Part shown: positions 53,804-63,200 of the stretch, piece by piece
How the letters are laid out: the number at the start of each line of letters is the position of its first letter
Numbering within the stretch: position 1 is the stretch's first letter
Assembly (NCBI GenBank): GCA_963724535.1
Contig: CAVRVD010000017.1
Span: 484,500 to 548,499 of the forward strand
Length of the DNA stretch: 64,000 nucleotides
Source: JADJPO01 sp963724535
Lineage (GTDB): Bacteria; Actinomycetota; Actinomycetes; Actinomycetales; Kineosporiaceae
Direction: 5' to 3'
Made by a program: the position numbers and the translations under genes
The notes under the pieces: generated by a model
Database searches by the model: none
Seen by the model: the letters and a program-made list of their open reading frames with translations, nothing else
Told to the model about the DNA's origin: nothing

Positions 53804-54928
53804 TCAGGCGGCCGGCGAGACCAGGAACGGGACGCGGACCTCGCTGTCGGTCCGGGCCCCGTGCAGGCCGAGCAGGGCCAGGCTCTCCGGCCGGGCGGTG
53901 CGGGAGTCGACCACCGCCACGTCGGCTACCGCGGAACCGATCACGTCACCGATCCGGTGTAAAACGCCGTCCCGGACCTCGCCGAACCAGCCGGCGTCGA
54001 CCGCGTGCTGCCGGGACACCAGCTCCATTCGAGGTCCCAGCCGGGCGCTCCAGGCGGCAAGCACGTCGTCGGCTGCCCCCCGCCGGCAGTACAGGTGCAG
54101 GGCGCGCGGCTCACCACCCACATGGCGAATCCCGGCAGCCAGGTCGGGCTCGTCGGCGACGTCCAGCCGGTCGGTGAAGGCGACGTCCACCATGCCGTGG
54201 TCAGCAGTGACGATCACGCAGGTCCTGGGTCCGGCCCGCTCCACCAGGCGCTGCACCGCGGCGTCGGCCTCGGCCAGAGCGGCCCCCCACTGCCAGGACT
54301 GGCAGCCGTGCACGTGCCCGACCTTGTCGATCTCGCCCCAGTACAGGTAGACCAGCGCCGGACGGTTGCCCGCCTCGCGCAGCACGGCGAGCGTGGCATC
54401 GACCCGCTCGTCGAGGTCGGCGGCGGCCACGAACCGTCCCCCGCGCAGCGCTGCCTCGGTGAGCCCGGACCCGTCGAAGTAGGACGGTCCGATCCGGGCC
54501 ACCTCAACACCCTGCGCCGCGAGCAGCTCGAACACGGTCGGGGCCGGCTGCCAACGCCTCGGATCGACCCGGGGATCCCAGGCGAGCTCACTGAAGACGA
54601 TGGACAGCTCGGGATCGAGCACTTCCAGACCGACTAGGCCGTGTTGACCAGGGGCCATCCCGGTGCCGAGGCAGCCCATGCTGGTCGCCGTGGTGGACGG
54701 GAAGGCACAGGTCAGCTCGGAGCCACCGGCCGCGCCCAACGCGCGCAGGAACGGGGCGTGCCCGCGGCGGCGGCCAAGCAGCTCGGCGCCCAGGCCGTCG
54801 AGCAGGACGACGACCACGTGCCGGGCCTCGGCCAGGGTGAGCGGCGAACGTGCGCGGTCACGCACCGGATACCCGAGGGCCGCCGCGACGGCCGGCAGGA
54901 CGTCCGCCAGACCGGGCGCGGCGCTCAC
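53804..54928 (-). CDS. Alkaline phosphatase/nucleotide pyrophosphatase family protein
   Basis: A 374-residue phosphodiesterase-like protein. Metal and nucleophile sites are VVVLLDGLGAELL (first Asp), FPSTTATSMGCLGTGMAPGQHG (Thr nucleophile) and VIVTADHGMVDV. YLYWGEIDKVGHVHGCQSWQW is typical of the actinobacterial branch. No signal peptide is visible, so it may be cytoplasmic. The start GTG 54928 overlaps the DUF5998 stop by four bases. Substrate unknown. It converges with sepH. Confidence 0.9.
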   Translation of the reverse strand: MSAAPGLADVLPAVAAALGYPVRDRARSPLTLAEARHVVVVLLDGLGAELLGRRRGHAPFLRALGAAGGSELTCAFPSTTATSMGCLGTGMAPGQHGLVGLEVLDPELSIVFSELAWDPRVDPRRWQPAPTVFELLAAQGVEVARIGPSYFDGSGLTEAALRGGRFVAAADLDERVDATLAVLREAGNRPALVYLYWGEIDKVGHVHGCQSWQWGAALAEADAAVQRLVERAGPRTCVIVTADHGMVDVAFTDRLDVADEPDLAAGIRHVGGEPRALHLYCRRGAADDVLAAWSARLGPRMELVSRQHAVDAGWFGEVRDGVLHRIGDVIGSAVADVAVVDSRTARPESLALLGLHGARTDSEVRVPFLVSPAA

Positions 54929-55542
54929 CGCGGCGCGGACCCCGCGGCGGCCACGGCCGCGCTGACCTCACGCATGAAGCCGACCGCCGCGCGCACCGCC
55001 TCGGTGCCCTCGGCCTCGGCCGACAGCCGCAGCGTGATGTCGTCTGCCGCGCTGCTGCCGGTGTAGCCGTGGTCGGCCTCGCAGTCGGGGTCCGGACATC
55101 CGGCCGGTTCCAGGTCGATCCGCTGCACGGCCCCCCACGCGATGCTCAGGGTCATCTCCCGGGGGGTGTCTCCGGCGCGGTGTTCGGCCGGACGGGCCAC
55201 AGCCTGGGACAGCACCACGGACCGCACCTGGTACAGGGCCACCGACTCGGTACTCGCCGAGGCGTAGGGCTCCGCACTGAGCGCATCGGGCTCGTGGTCG
55301 TCGGCATGGGCCACCACCAGCCGGCTGGGGGTCAGCACCAGGACGGTGACATGCCGGCGGATCTCGTCCCGGTCGAACGTCGTCTCCGGGTGCACGAGGT
55401 AGGTGCCTACCGGTTCGGTCGCCACCGCGATGTCCAGCACGTCGCAGACGAGCTCGGGGTAGTAGCCGGCTCGTTCCACGTCGGCCCGCAGCTGCTTGGG
55501 CAGCCCGCTGCCGTGTCTGACGGTCGTCGGTCGTTCACGCAC
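54925..55542 (-). CDS. DUF5998 family protein
   Basis: A 205-residue soluble actinobacterial protein of unknown function (LPKQLRADVERAGYYPELVCDVLDIAVATEPVGTYLVHPETTFDRDEIRRHVTVLVLTPSRLVVAHADDH). Two Cys close together (GCPDPDCEADHG) may bind metal, but I see no full site. GTG 55542 is the only good start. It is translationally coupled to the phosphatase-like gene, so the two may act together. Confidence 0.85.
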   Translation of the reverse strand: MRERPTTVRHGSGLPKQLRADVERAGYYPELVCDVLDIAVATEPVGTYLVHPETTFDRDEIRRHVTVLVLTPSRLVVAHADDHEPDALSAEPYASASTESVALYQVRSVVLSQAVARPAEHRAGDTPREMTLSIAWGAVQRIDLEPAGCPDPDCEADHGYTGSSAADDITLRLSAEAEGTEAVRAAVGFMREVSAAVAAAGSAPR

Positions 55543-55559
55543 GTGGCCATACTGTCACC

Positions 55560-55601
55560 CCGGTCCTGCGGCACGTGCCGCGGCGTCGCCGCCGCGACCG
55601 G
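55560..55601 (-). terminator. Nested GC hairpins after the GNAT/acyl-CoA synthetase gene
   Basis: CCGGTC (55560-55565) pairs with GACCGG (55596-55601) and encloses the 14-bp perfect palindrome GCGGCACGTGCCGC (55568-55581) plus a second GCGGCG/CGCCGC inverted pair. The cluster lies 21-62 bp downstream of the synthetase stop. It is probably a terminator; the palindrome could also bind a regulator for the DUF5998 gene. Confidence 0.5.
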
Positions 55602-55621
55602 CTCGGCGTCGGCGGACCAGG

Positions 55622-58294
55622 TCAGGACGTGGCGCTGAGCTCGCGCCGGGCGTCCGCCCGGATCGGCTGCCGAGCCAGCCGCACCCGGGCGGACAGGACC
55701 GCCAGGCCCCGGTCGGAGACCACGACCGGGTTGAGGTCGACCCGGGCCACGTCCGGCAGGTCGTCGGTCAGGCAGGCCACCCGGGCGAGCAGGTCCTCCA
55801 GGGCGGCAACGTCCACCGGCGGCACGCCGCGGTGACCGAACAGCTTCGGCGAGGCCCGCACCGAGCGGACCATGTCGGCGATGTCCCGCTCGGTCAACGG
55901 GGCGATTCGGTGCACTATGTCACCGAGCAGCTCACTGGCGTCGCCGCCCAGACCGAAGCTGACCACGGGCCCGTACTGCCGGTCCTCGACGGTTCGCACG
56001 ATGCAGGCCACGCCGGCCCGGGCCATCTGTTGGACGACGAGCTCGGCACCGGCGGCGCCGGCGAGCTGGGTCTGCATCTGCTGGACGTCGCGGCGTAGCG
56101 CGTCGGCGTCGGCGATGTTCAGCTTCACCCCGCCGAGGTCGAGCCGGTGGCGCAGCTGAGGCGCCTCGGTCTTGAGCACCACCGGCCAGCCGAGCCCGTG
56201 AGCGGCGGCCACCGCCTCCTCCGGCCCGGCGACCGTCACCGAGGGCCACACCTCGATCCCGTACCTGGCCAGAAGCTCGGCGCTGCGCGCCGCGTCCAGG
56301 TCGAGGCCCTGCGGGCGGTCCTGGAGCCAGGCGTCGACCAGCGCCTCGGCGCCGGCGGAGTCCCGGCCCGGCGGATCCACCCGCGCGCCCGGGTCCCGGT
56401 CGCGCCAGGTGGCATAGCGGGTCACCGCCGCGAGCGCGAGCACCGCCTCCTCCGGGGTCGGATAGCAGGGCACCCGCCGGACGGCGCCGCCCAGGCCGGC
56501 ACCGGCATGGTGGCCGTACGAGTCGTCGTCCAGATCGCCGTCCAGATCGCCGTCCAGGTCGTCAACGGTCCGGCCGATCAGACAAGCCACGACCGGGGTC
56601 GGTCCATCGGCGCACCGGCGCCGCAGGGCGGTCAGCAGCTCGGCGCCGTCGGCCCCGGCAGTCGGGGCGTGCACGGCGACCACGGCGTCGACGCGCTCGC
56701 CGTGCTGGGTGTGGGCCACGGCCCCGGCGAAGTCGGCCGCGCTGACCCCCTCGCCGACCGCCTGGGGGCCCGGGGCCACCCGCAGCCCGTGGGCCAGGCA
56801 GGTGTCGGCGACCAGTCGGGCCAGGCCCGGGCTGTTGGCGACCACCGCCACCCGGTCGCCGGCCGGCAGGGGCTGGTCGGCGAGCAGCCGGGAAACGTCG
56901 AGCAGCTGGTGCAGGTTGCGCACCCGGATGCAGCCGGCCTGGGTGAGCATCGCGTCGAAGGCGTCCCGCGGCGAGTGGGCCGCCGCGGCGAAGCCGGAGG
57001 TGCCCGAGGTCAGCACGATGACGGGTTTGATCAGGCCCACCCGCCGGGCGATCCTGGAGAACTTGCGAGGGTTGCCCGTGCTCTCGAGGTACAGCGCGAT
57101 CGCGTCGGTGCCCTCGTCGGCCTCCCAGTACTGCAGGCAGTCGTTGGCCGACACGTCGCTGCGCTCCCCCGCCGACAGGAAGGTGGAGATGCCCACCCGG
57201 CGGCGGGCGGCCAGGTCCAGGACGGCGACCGACAGCGCCCCGGACTCGCAGAACACCCCGAGCCGGCCGGGACGGGGCAACTGCGCCCACGGCGAGACGT
57301 TCAGCCGAACGTCGCGGTCGGCGTTGACCAGGCCCCACGAGCTCGGGCCGACCAGCCGCATGCCACCGACGCGGGTGCGGCGGACCAGCTCAGCCTGTCG
57401 CAGGCGTCCCTGGGGCCCGGCGTCACCGAAGCCACCGGACAACACCAGGACACCACGCACCCCGGCGGCCGCGCAGTCGTCCACCACGTCCAGGACGGCG
57501 CCGGCCGGCACGGCGACGACGGCCAGGTCCACGGGGCCGGGCACGTCGGCGAGGCTGCGATGGGCGGGTACCCCGTGCACGTGGTCCACCTCGGGGTGGA
57601 CCAGGTGCAGAGCACCGGTGTACCCGGACAGGTGCAGGACCTGTAGCAGCAGCCGGCCGACCGTGCCGGGTCGGCGGCTCGCACCCACCAGCGCCACCGA
57701 CCCGGGGCGCAGTAGGGCCTGCATGCTGCGCGATTCAGCGCGGTGCTCGCGGGCCTCGACGACGGCGCGGGACCGGTCGGTGGGGTCGATGTCGAAGGTC
57801 AGGCTGATCACGCCGTCGTCGTAGTGCTGCTGGATCTCATAGCCGGCGTCGGCGAACACCGCGAGCATCTTGCGGTTCTGCGGCAGCACATCGGCGGTGA
57901 ACCGGTGCACCCCGTGCTCACGGGCGGCGGCGGCCAGGTGCTCCAGGAGCACCGAGCCCAGCCCACGACCGTGATGTGCATCGGCGATGTTGAAGGCGAC
58001 TTCGGCGACGTCGTCGCTGATCCAGTCGTACCGACCGACCCCGGCGATCGTCCCGCCGAGGGTGACCACCAGCGCGACCCGGTCATGGTGGTCGACGACG
58101 GTGAACCGGTGCAGGTCCCGATCGGACAGCCGGGGAATGGGCGCGAAGAACCGAAGGTAGATCGACTCGGCCGACTGTGCCAGGTGGAAGCGCTGGATCG
58201 CGTCGGCGTCATCGGGTCGGATCGGCCTCAGGTGGGCGGTGGCGCCGTCCCGCAGGACGACGTCCGCCTCCCAATGCGCCGGATAGGCGGGCAC
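55622..58294 (-). CDS. GNAT acetyltransferase fused to an NDP-forming acyl-CoA synthetase (Pat-like)
   Basis: An 890-residue fusion. Residues 10-165 are a GNAT domain (VVLRDGATAHLRPIRPDDADAIQRFH; acetyl-CoA loop DAHHGRGLGSVLLEHLA). Residues about 190-320 form a CoA-binding domain (LLRPGSVALVGASRRPGTVGRLLLQ). Succinyl-CoA-ligase-like domains follow (GVFCESGALSVAVLDLAARRRVGISTFLSAG), and the C-terminal ATP-grasp is from about 670 (GIEVWPSVTVAGPEEAVAAAHGLGWPVVLK). Such proteins acetylate lysines, including acetyl-CoA synthetase. The usual catalytic SHTGA loop reads AHSPRDAF, so ligase activity is doubtful. GTG 58294. Confidence 0.92.
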   Translation of the reverse strand: MPAYPAHWEADVVLRDGATAHLRPIRPDDADAIQRFHLAQSAESIYLRFFAPIPRLSDRDLHRFTVVDHHDRVALVVTLGGTIAGVGRYDWISDDVAEVAFNIADAHHGRGLGSVLLEHLAAAAREHGVHRFTADVLPQNRKMLAVFADAGYEIQQHYDDGVISLTFDIDPTDRSRAVVEAREHRAESRSMQALLRPGSVALVGASRRPGTVGRLLLQVLHLSGYTGALHLVHPEVDHVHGVPAHRSLADVPGPVDLAVVAVPAGAVLDVVDDCAAAGVRGVLVLSGGFGDAGPQGRLRQAELVRRTRVGGMRLVGPSSWGLVNADRDVRLNVSPWAQLPRPGRLGVFCESGALSVAVLDLAARRRVGISTFLSAGERSDVSANDCLQYWEADEGTDAIALYLESTGNPRKFSRIARRVGLIKPVIVLTSGTSGFAAAAHSPRDAFDAMLTQAGCIRVRNLHQLLDVSRLLADQPLPAGDRVAVVANSPGLARLVADTCLAHGLRVAPGPQAVGEGVSAADFAGAVAHTQHGERVDAVVAVHAPTAGADGAELLTALRRRCADGPTPVVACLIGRTVDDLDGDLDGDLDDDSYGHHAGAGLGGAVRRVPCYPTPEEAVLALAAVTRYATWRDRDPGARVDPPGRDSAGAEALVDAWLQDRPQGLDLDAARSAELLARYGIEVWPSVTVAGPEEAVAAAHGLGWPVVLKTEAPQLRHRLDLGGVKLNIADADALRRDVQQMQTQLAGAAGAELVVQQMARAGVACIVRTVEDRQYGPVVSFGLGGDASELLGDIVHRIAPLTERDIADMVRSVRASPKLFGHRGVPPVDVAALEDLLARVACLTDDLPDVARVDLNPVVVSDRGLAVLSARVRLARQPIRADARRELSATS
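56528..56563 (-). repeat. 12-bp triplicated in-frame repeat encoding Asp-Gly/Asp-rich linker
   Basis: GTCCAGATCGCC occurs at 56528-56539 and 56540-56551, followed by a variant (56552-56563). On the coding strand it gives DDLDGDLDGDLDDD. It lies in a loop between ligase domains, so length change should be tolerated. Confidence 0.8.
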
Positions 58295-58391
58295 CGCTCG
58301 AGCCTACTGACCCGGGCCGGATCCGCGCTCCGGCGTCGGCGGGCGCAGCCCCATGAGGTGCACCACGCCCGCCGTGCCGTTCGGTCACCGG

Positions 58392-58406
58392 CCGCCAGAG
58401 GCGGCA
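58392..58406 (-). terminator. Short hairpin after the NlpC/P60 gene
   Basis: GCCGCC (58392-58397) and GGCGGC (58401-58406) pair around AGA, 16 bp past the stop codon at 58422 on the reverse strand. It has no T tract. Probable terminator. Confidence 0.4.
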
Positions 58407-58421
58407 GGAGCCCGGGACCGC

Positions 58422-59012
58422 TCAGATGATCCGGCCGGCGCTCCACCGCGAAGTCCAGATCTTCACCTTGCGGACCGTCTTGCCCGGGCGCGGGGAGTGC
58501 CACATCCGACCGTTGCCGGCATAGATTCCCACGTGGTAGACGCGGGAGCCGGAGCCGAAGAAGACCAGGTCGCCCGGCTTGGCGCTGGCCTTGCTGATCC
58601 GGCGGGCGGCGCGGTACTGACTGCTGGAGGTCCGCGGCAGAGTGATCCCGTTCTTGGCGAAGACGTACCGGGTGTAGCCCGAGCAGTCGAAGGACGACGG
58701 ACCGGAGGCGCCGTAGCGGTAGGGCCGGCCCTTGAGCACGGCTGCGGTGCGGATCACCCGCTTGCGGACGGCGGCGGCGCGGACGGCTGCCTGCTGCGCG
58801 GCGGTGAGGCTGGTCGTGGTGGCGGTGGTCGTAGTGGCGACACCGCCGCGGGAGACGACGGTGGAGGCCGCCACTGGCGTCGGGGACCCGGTCACCGGCG
58901 CCGCCTGGGCGGGCAGCGGAGCCAGGAGTGTGGCCGTGGTCACGACGGCCGCGGCCGCCCCGAGAACGGGTCGGCGAGCAGGCAGGCGTAACTGAGCGCG
59001 GTTGAGCGACAT
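58422..59012 (-). CDS. Secreted NlpC/P60 peptidoglycan endopeptidase
   Basis: A 196-residue wall hydrolase. A signal peptide (basic start, AAAAVVTTATLLAPLPAQA) is cleaved near residue 37. A Thr/Ala-rich spacer leads to the NlpC/P60 domain (from about 85) with Cys110 (SFDCSGYT), His160 (YHVGIYAGNG) and His172 (MWHSPRPG), the catalytic triad that cleaves D-glutamyl to diamino-acid bonds. It has no separate wall-binding domain. ATG 59012 has AAGGA upstream. Its leader carries a ydaO-type riboswitch, so expression should follow cyclic di-AMP. Confidence 0.95.
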   Translation of the reverse strand: MSLNRAQLRLPARRPVLGAAAAVVTTATLLAPLPAQAAPVTGSPTPVAASTVVSRGGVATTTTATTTSLTAAQQAAVRAAAVRKRVIRTAAVLKGRPYRYGASGPSSFDCSGYTRYVFAKNGITLPRTSSSQYRAARRISKASAKPGDLVFFGSGSRVYHVGIYAGNGRMWHSPRPGKTVRKVKIWTSRWSAGRII

Positions 59013-59032
59013 GACGAGGGGTGTCCTTCCCA

Positions 59033-59187
59033 GAAACGCCGGCGAGGTGAGCTGTCGGGTTCGGGCGAGGAAGGTTGCCCGGCCGGACGTCGTCCGGCTT
59101 CACCCCGAGGTGGCCCAAGGGGGCCACCGATGGTGGGTCCCCCGCTTCCGCCGCGAGCTGGTGTGGTTGACAGTCGGGCGCGGCGTC
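59033..59187 (-). promoter_or_regulatory. ydaO-yuaA (cyclic di-AMP) riboswitch
   Basis: Reading the minus strand, the leader starts with GACGCC (59187-59182), which pairs with GGCGTTTC at its end (59040-59033) to form P1. Inside are the class hallmarks in order: GCGGAAGCGGGGGACCCA, CTCGGGGTGAAGCC, GGCCGGGCAACC and GAACCCGACAGCTCACCTCG. The last matches the core element CCGACAGCUAACCUCG of known ydaO RNAs. It ends 20 bp before the NlpC/P60 start, close enough to affect the ribosome site. In Streptomyces this class sits before resuscitation-factor-type wall hydrolases, and ligand binding turns expression down. Confidence 0.93.
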
Positions 59188-59472
59188 GTCGCCGCTCACA
59201 AGCGCCTGCCCGCCGGCGGAACTAGGCGTACGGGCCAGGCGATGACCCATTTGGTCACCGCTGAACAATGTGCACGAGAAATCCCAGATAACAAAACCAT
59301 AACTTCGGACGATTCAGACATATAGCCCAACTATGGACGTGACGCTCGTCACCAGGATGGCAATTCGAGGTGTCACGATGGCGTCCTGGGGTTGAGCGAC
59401 CAACCCCTGACCAGCCGCGATGCGTGCGAAACGTGACGCGAATAACTGGCTCCGACGTGCGATTGTCCCCTT

Positions 59473-60090
59473 GTGGAATTCACCAGAGTGGTCATGCGCC
59501 GGCGGATGGTGCGGCGGTACGCACCCGAACGAGACATTCCCGCTGACCAGCTGACGACGTTTCTCTCGCTCGCCGTTCGCGCTCCGAGCGCGGGGTTCAG
59601 CCAGGGCTGGGACTTCGTCGTGCTGAGCCGACCCCACGATCGGGAGCGGTTCTGGCAGCTGACCACCGATCCGGGCGCCCCGGTCGACTCCTGGCTGTCC
59701 GGCCTGCGCACCGCGCCGGTCCTCGTGCTCTGCCTGGCCGACCCGGACCGGTACCTGAACCGCTACGCCGAGCCGGACAAGGGCTGGACCGACCGCGACC
59801 CGGACCGGTGGCCGGTGCCCTACTGGGATGTCGACGTGGGAATGGCGGCGCTCATTCTGCAGCTGTGCGCCGTGGATGCAGGCTTGGGGGCCTGCCTGTT
59901 CGGCGTCCCGAAGGAGCGGATAGACGTTGTGCGAGAAGGGTTCTCGATCCCGGCTAACCGTCGTCTGGTGGCCGTGGTGAGCCTCGGCCACCCAGCGCCG
60001 GACCGTCGCTCACCCTCGCTGCGTCGGGGCCGTCGGGCCCTCGGCGAGGTGGTGCACGACGGCGCCTTCGGCCACTCCTGGACCCGCTGA
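59473..60090 (+). CDS. Nitroreductase family flavoprotein
   Basis: A 205-residue FMN-dependent oxidoreductase of the nitroreductase fold. MRRRMVRRYAPERDIPADQLTTFLSLAVRAPSAGFSQGWDFVVL holds the FMN-binding Arg/Ser/Gln residues, and VGMAALILQLCAVDAGLGACLFGVPKERIDVVREGF the helix near the flavin. A tryptophan-rich insertion (KGWTDRDPDRWPVPYW) is in the middle. GTG 59473 is the likely start. The substrate is unknown. A short inverted repeat (GTGAC/GTCAC, about 59340-59353) lies upstream. Confidence 0.87.
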   Translation: MEFTRVVMRRRMVRRYAPERDIPADQLTTFLSLAVRAPSAGFSQGWDFVVLSRPHDRERFWQLTTDPGAPVDSWLSGLRTAPVLVLCLADPDRYLNRYAEPDKGWTDRDPDRWPVPYWDVDVGMAALILQLCAVDAGLGACLFGVPKERIDVVREGFSIPANRRLVAVVSLGHPAPDRRSPSLRRGRRALGEVVHDGAFGHSWTR

Positions 60091-60227
60091 CCGGGCGGGA
60101 ACGCCGAGCCCCTGCCACTCGTTCGGAGGGTCGGCAGCGTGCCAGGGGGGTGGGCGGGTGAGAATGGCCGTGCCCTCGGCCGTCCGGCCGCGGCCTGCAC
60201 CCCGTCCAGACCTGGAGGACCACCCGC

Positions 60228-63200
60228 ATGGCCGGCTCGAAGCGCACCGGCTCCGGCGAGCACCCCGAGCGGATCGTCGACATCGACGTCGAGCAGGAAA
60301 TGCAGGCGGCCTTTCTCGAGTACGCCTACTCGGTCATCTACTCCCGCGCCCTGCCCGACGCCCGGGACGGGCTCAAGCCGGTGCAGCGCCGGATCCTGTA
60401 CACGATGGCCGAGATGGGGCTGCGCCCGGACCGGGCCCACGTCAAGTGCGGCCGGATCGTCGGCGACGTCATGGGCAAGCTGCACCCGCACGGCGACGGT
60501 GCCATCTACGACGCGCTGGTCCGGCTCGCCCAGGACTTCACCATGCGGCTGCCGCTGGTGGACGGCCACGGCAACTTCGGGTCCCTGGACGACGGTCCGG
60601 CCGCCTACCGCTACTGCGTGACCGGGGACACCCGGATCAGACTGGCCGACGGGCGTTCCCCGCGACTGGCCGATCTGGCCCGCTCCTGCGGCGCAGGGCC
60701 GAACTCCGAGCGCGAGGTCGACCTGGAGGTGCTGGACCGCTACGGGCGACCGGTCCGGGCCGACATGATCTTCCACTCCGGCTCACACCCGGTGATCCGA
60801 CTGCAGACCGACTGCGGTGCCGAGCTGAGCGGCAGCCGCAACCACCCGGTGCTGGCCCTGGTCCGACGGGACGGCACCGCGCAGCTGCACTGGCGCCGAC
60901 TCGACGAGCTCACGGTCGGCGACACCGTCTGCCTGGCCGGACACGCTCCGCTGCAGGCCCACCCCGACCCGGGCGAGCGGCGGCTCGGGGTCCTGGTCGG
61001 GGCCATGGTCAGCTGTGGCTGGTCGCGGGACGGGCGGCTCGGCTTCACCACCGGCGACGCCGCCTTCTTCGCCGAGGTGGTCGAGGCCTACGCCGACCTG
61101 GTCGGCGGACAACGGTTCGCCACCCGCCGGGTGATCGGGAGGGACGGGCGGACCCGGCACCTGTTCGACGTGCGCGACCCCAGCGTGCTGGCCGCCAGCG
61201 TGTTGGCCGACCTCGTCGACCGACCGGTCCACCTGGTCCGGGTGCCCGAGCAGGTGTGGAGCGGCGGCCCCGGCGTCAAGCGGGCCTTCCTGATGGCGGC
61301 CTTCGAGGGGGACGGCACGGTCGTGCAGCGGCACCGCTCGGTCAGCCTGGAGTACCGCACCACCAGCCGGAGGCTGGCCCGTGACGTCGCCGAGCTGCTG
61401 CTCGAGTTCGGCGTGCCGACCCAGACGGCGCGCGACGTCACCTCCGGCGAGCACCGGCTGATCGTGGCCGGTCGGGACGCCGTCACCCGGTTCTCCACCA
61501 CGGTCGGCTTCCTCGGTGCCAAGCAGGCCGCCCTGGCCGGGCTGCTCGCCGAGCAGGGTCCGGCGCATCGGCTCACCGGCGTCCCCGCACAACGCGCCCC
61601 GCTCGGCGCCTCGGCGGGCAAGCGGGCACCGCACCGGACGTGGAGCCACCTGCCGACGACCGCCGTCGGACCCTCCACCGCCCCCGGCGGGCTGCTCACC
61701 GCCGTCCGGTCGGCCAGCACCGGCTACCACTACGCGACCATCGCTGCGCTGACTCCCCTTCGCCCGCAACCGGTCTACTCGGTCCGGGTCGCTAGCGCCG
61801 ACCACTCCTTCCTGGCCGGCGGATTCGTCAACCACAACACCGAGGCGCGGATGGCGCCTGCGGCGCTGCTGATGACCGACGGGCTGGACGAGGACGTCGT
61901 CGAGGAGGTCCCGAACTACGACGGCCAGCTCACCCAGCCCGAGGTGCTGCCGGCGGCGCTGCCGAACCTGCTGGTCAACGGGGCCAGCGGGATCGCGGTC
62001 GGGATGGCGACGAACATGCCGCCGCACAACCTCGTCGAGGTGGTCGGTGCCGCCCGCCACCTGCTGGCCCATCCCGAGGCCACCCTCGAGGACCTGATGC
62101 GGTTCGTGCCCGGACCGGACCTGCCCACCGGCGGCAAGATCGTCGGCTTGGAGGGGATCCGGGAGGCCTACGCCGGCGGCCGCGGCACCTTCCGCACCCG
62201 GGCCACCGCGCGGGTCGAGGCGATCACTGCGCGCCGTCAGGGCATCGTGATCACCGAGCTGCCCTACCTGGTCGGGCCGGAGAAGGTGATCGACAAGATC
62301 AAGGACCTGGTCCAGGCCAAGAAGCTCCACGGCATCACCAACGTGGTCGACCTGACCGACCGGGAGAAGGGACTGCGGCTGGTCATCGAGCTCAAGGGCG
62401 GGTTCAACGCCGACGCCGTCCTGGAGCACCTGCACCGGCTGACCCCGCTGGAGGACTCCTTCGGGATCAACAACGTCGCGCTGGTCGAGGGCCAGCCGCG
62501 CACCCTGGGACTGCGCGAGCTTCTGGACGTCTATGTCCGGCACCGGCTGAACGTCGTCCGCAGGCGCAGTGAGTACCGGCTCGGCCGAGCCCGCGACCGG
62601 TTGCACCTGGTCGAGGGCCTGCTGATCGCCATTCTCGACATCGACGAGGTGATCGCGGTCATCCGGTCCAGTGACGACACCGCCCAGGCCAGGGAACGGC
62701 TGATGACCGTGTTCGACCTCAGCGACAAGCAGGCCAACTACATCCTGGAGATGCCGCTGCGTCGGCTGACCAGGTACTCGACCATCGAGCTCGAGACCGA
62801 GAAGGGCGAGCTGGAGTCCACGATCGAGGGGCTGACCGCGATCCTGGCCGACGAGGCCCTGCGCCGCGACGTCGCCTCCGCCGAGCTCGCCGACGTCGCG
62901 GCCCGATACGGCACACCGCGGCGCACCGTGCTGCTGGAGTCAGCCGGTTCGACCGTGACCGCCGCGCGGGCAACGCCATTGGAGGTCGCCGACGACCCCT
63001 GTCGGGTGCTGTTGTCCTCGACCGGGCTGCTCGCCCGGACCAGCGGCAACGAGCCGCTGCCGGCCCCCGACGCGGCTCATCGGTCCACCCACGATGCGGT
63101 GGTCGTCGCGGTCGGGGCCACCGCCCGGGGCGAGGTCGCCGCGGTCACCAACCGGGGCCGGATGATCCGCCTCGGCGTGCTCGACGTACCGGCGCTACCG

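Noticed and set aside
60783..62606. 607-residue minus-strand frame across the intein and parC
   Set aside because: Shadow of the parC/intein frame; the intein splice blocks and ParC motifs are on the plus strand.
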